64,000 nucleotides of DNA, taken from positions 1,054,001 to 1,118,000 of the forward strand of contig NZ_LT896716.1 of assembly GCF_900187405.1 (NCBI RefSeq), read 5' to 3'. The notes under the pieces were generated by a model. That model did not search any database, was not told the DNA's origin, and was given only the letters and a program-made list of their open reading frames with translations. The position numbers and the translations under genes were made by a program. Within the stretch, counting starts at the first letter, position 1; the number at the start of each line of letters is the position of its first letter. The DNA is from Geobacter sp. DSM 9736. GTDB lineage: Bacteria > Desulfobacterota > Desulfuromonadia > Geobacterales > Geobacteraceae. Of this stretch, positions 63,737 through 64,000 are shown piece after piece.

Positions 63737-64000
63737 TTACTCTTCCACGCCCTCCTCGGACGCAGCAACCACCGGCTCTACCTGTCCAGCTTCCTCTTCT
63801 GACTGCTCCTCATCAGCAGAACCGTCGAAGGAAGCATACTGCATGAGCTCGGTTTCGGCAGCCTTCGTTTCACTCTTGATATCTATTTTCCAGCCCGTCA
63901 ATTTAGCAGCGAGACGAACGTTCTGCCCGCGTTTTCCGATAGCGAGAGAAAGCTGATCATCAGCCACTATGATTTCCATCGCTCGATTCTCCTCGTCCAC
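63737..64000 (-). CDS. nusA: Transcription termination/antitermination factor NusA, 3' end only
   Basis: Last 87 codons; the gene continues beyond the right edge. The visible portion is the C-terminal part of the second KH domain, [20 protein letters not shown] and [15 protein letters not shown], followed by an acidic tail ([16 protein letters not shown]) and no acidic repeat domains of the enterobacterial type. The window-edge GTG is an internal codon, not a start. Position before ylxR and infB confirms the call. Confidence 0.95.
   Translation of the reverse strand: MDEENRAMEIIVADDQLSLAIGKRGQNVRLAAKLTGWKIDIKSETKAAETELMQYASFDGSADEEQSEEEAGQVEPVVAASEEGVEE

Overview
The window reads as chromosomal core DNA of a Geobacter-like member of the Desulfuromonadales (Desulfobacterota). 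This placement rests on gene content and order, not on a marker-gene search: an anaerobic IorAB/PaaK/Liv cluster, an EpmB-EpmA-EF-P cassette, the yceD-rpmF-plsX-fab run, the nusA-ylxRQ-infB-rbfA-nrnA-truB-rpsO-pnp run, and a giant secreted subtilisin with RCC1 and InlB-like repeats. No rRNA, tRNA, CRISPR array, prophage or insertion sequence was recognised.

Layout. 1-2.9 kb: 5' part of purM (minus), then rimI-pyrK-pyrD (plus), closed by an intrinsic terminator. 2.9-5.8 kb: epmB faces epmA-efp, which lie on the other strand and share 6 bp with it, followed by infA; together these set up beta-lysylated EF-P and translation initiation. 5.9-14.1 kb (plus): an unknown protein coupled to an RlmD-type methyltransferase, a TPR protein, an HU/IHF-type protein, an OmpA-domain outer membrane protein, a lipoprotein, a Na/Pi transporter with PhoU tail, and Ppx/GppA.

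14.2-25.8 kb (plus): the main metabolic module. A good sigma-70-type promoter and a promoter-proximal terminator-like hairpin precede iorAB, paaK, a two-ACT-domain sensor, two tandem substrate-binding proteins, livHMGF and a second paaK. The likely role is uptake and ferredoxin-linked oxidation of aromatic or branched amino acids through acyl-CoA thioesters. An MFS transporter follows, then a convergent 1994-residue secreted S8 peptidase (27.2-33.1 kb) carrying two different propeller-type repeat blocks.

33.1-34.0 kb is the emptiest stretch, with one small zinc-ribbon ORF. 34.0-36.0 kb (minus): queD-queE followed by a creatininase-family hydrolase. 36.0-42.4 kb (minus): a TetR-tolC-adaptor-RND efflux operon with touching or overlapping genes. 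cheV (plus) diverges from it.

43.5-51.6 kb (minus): yceD-rpmF-plsX-fabH-fabD-fabG-acpP-fabF-rpiB-glyA, driven by a clear promoter near 51.56 kb and graded by hairpins after acpP and rpiB. 51.7-64 kb (minus): a small membrane protein, a Sua5/TsaC protein, an M29 aminopeptidase, dut, an M16 peptidase, pnp, rpsO, truB, nrnA, rbfA, infB, a ylxR-ylxQ fusion and the 3' end of nusA.
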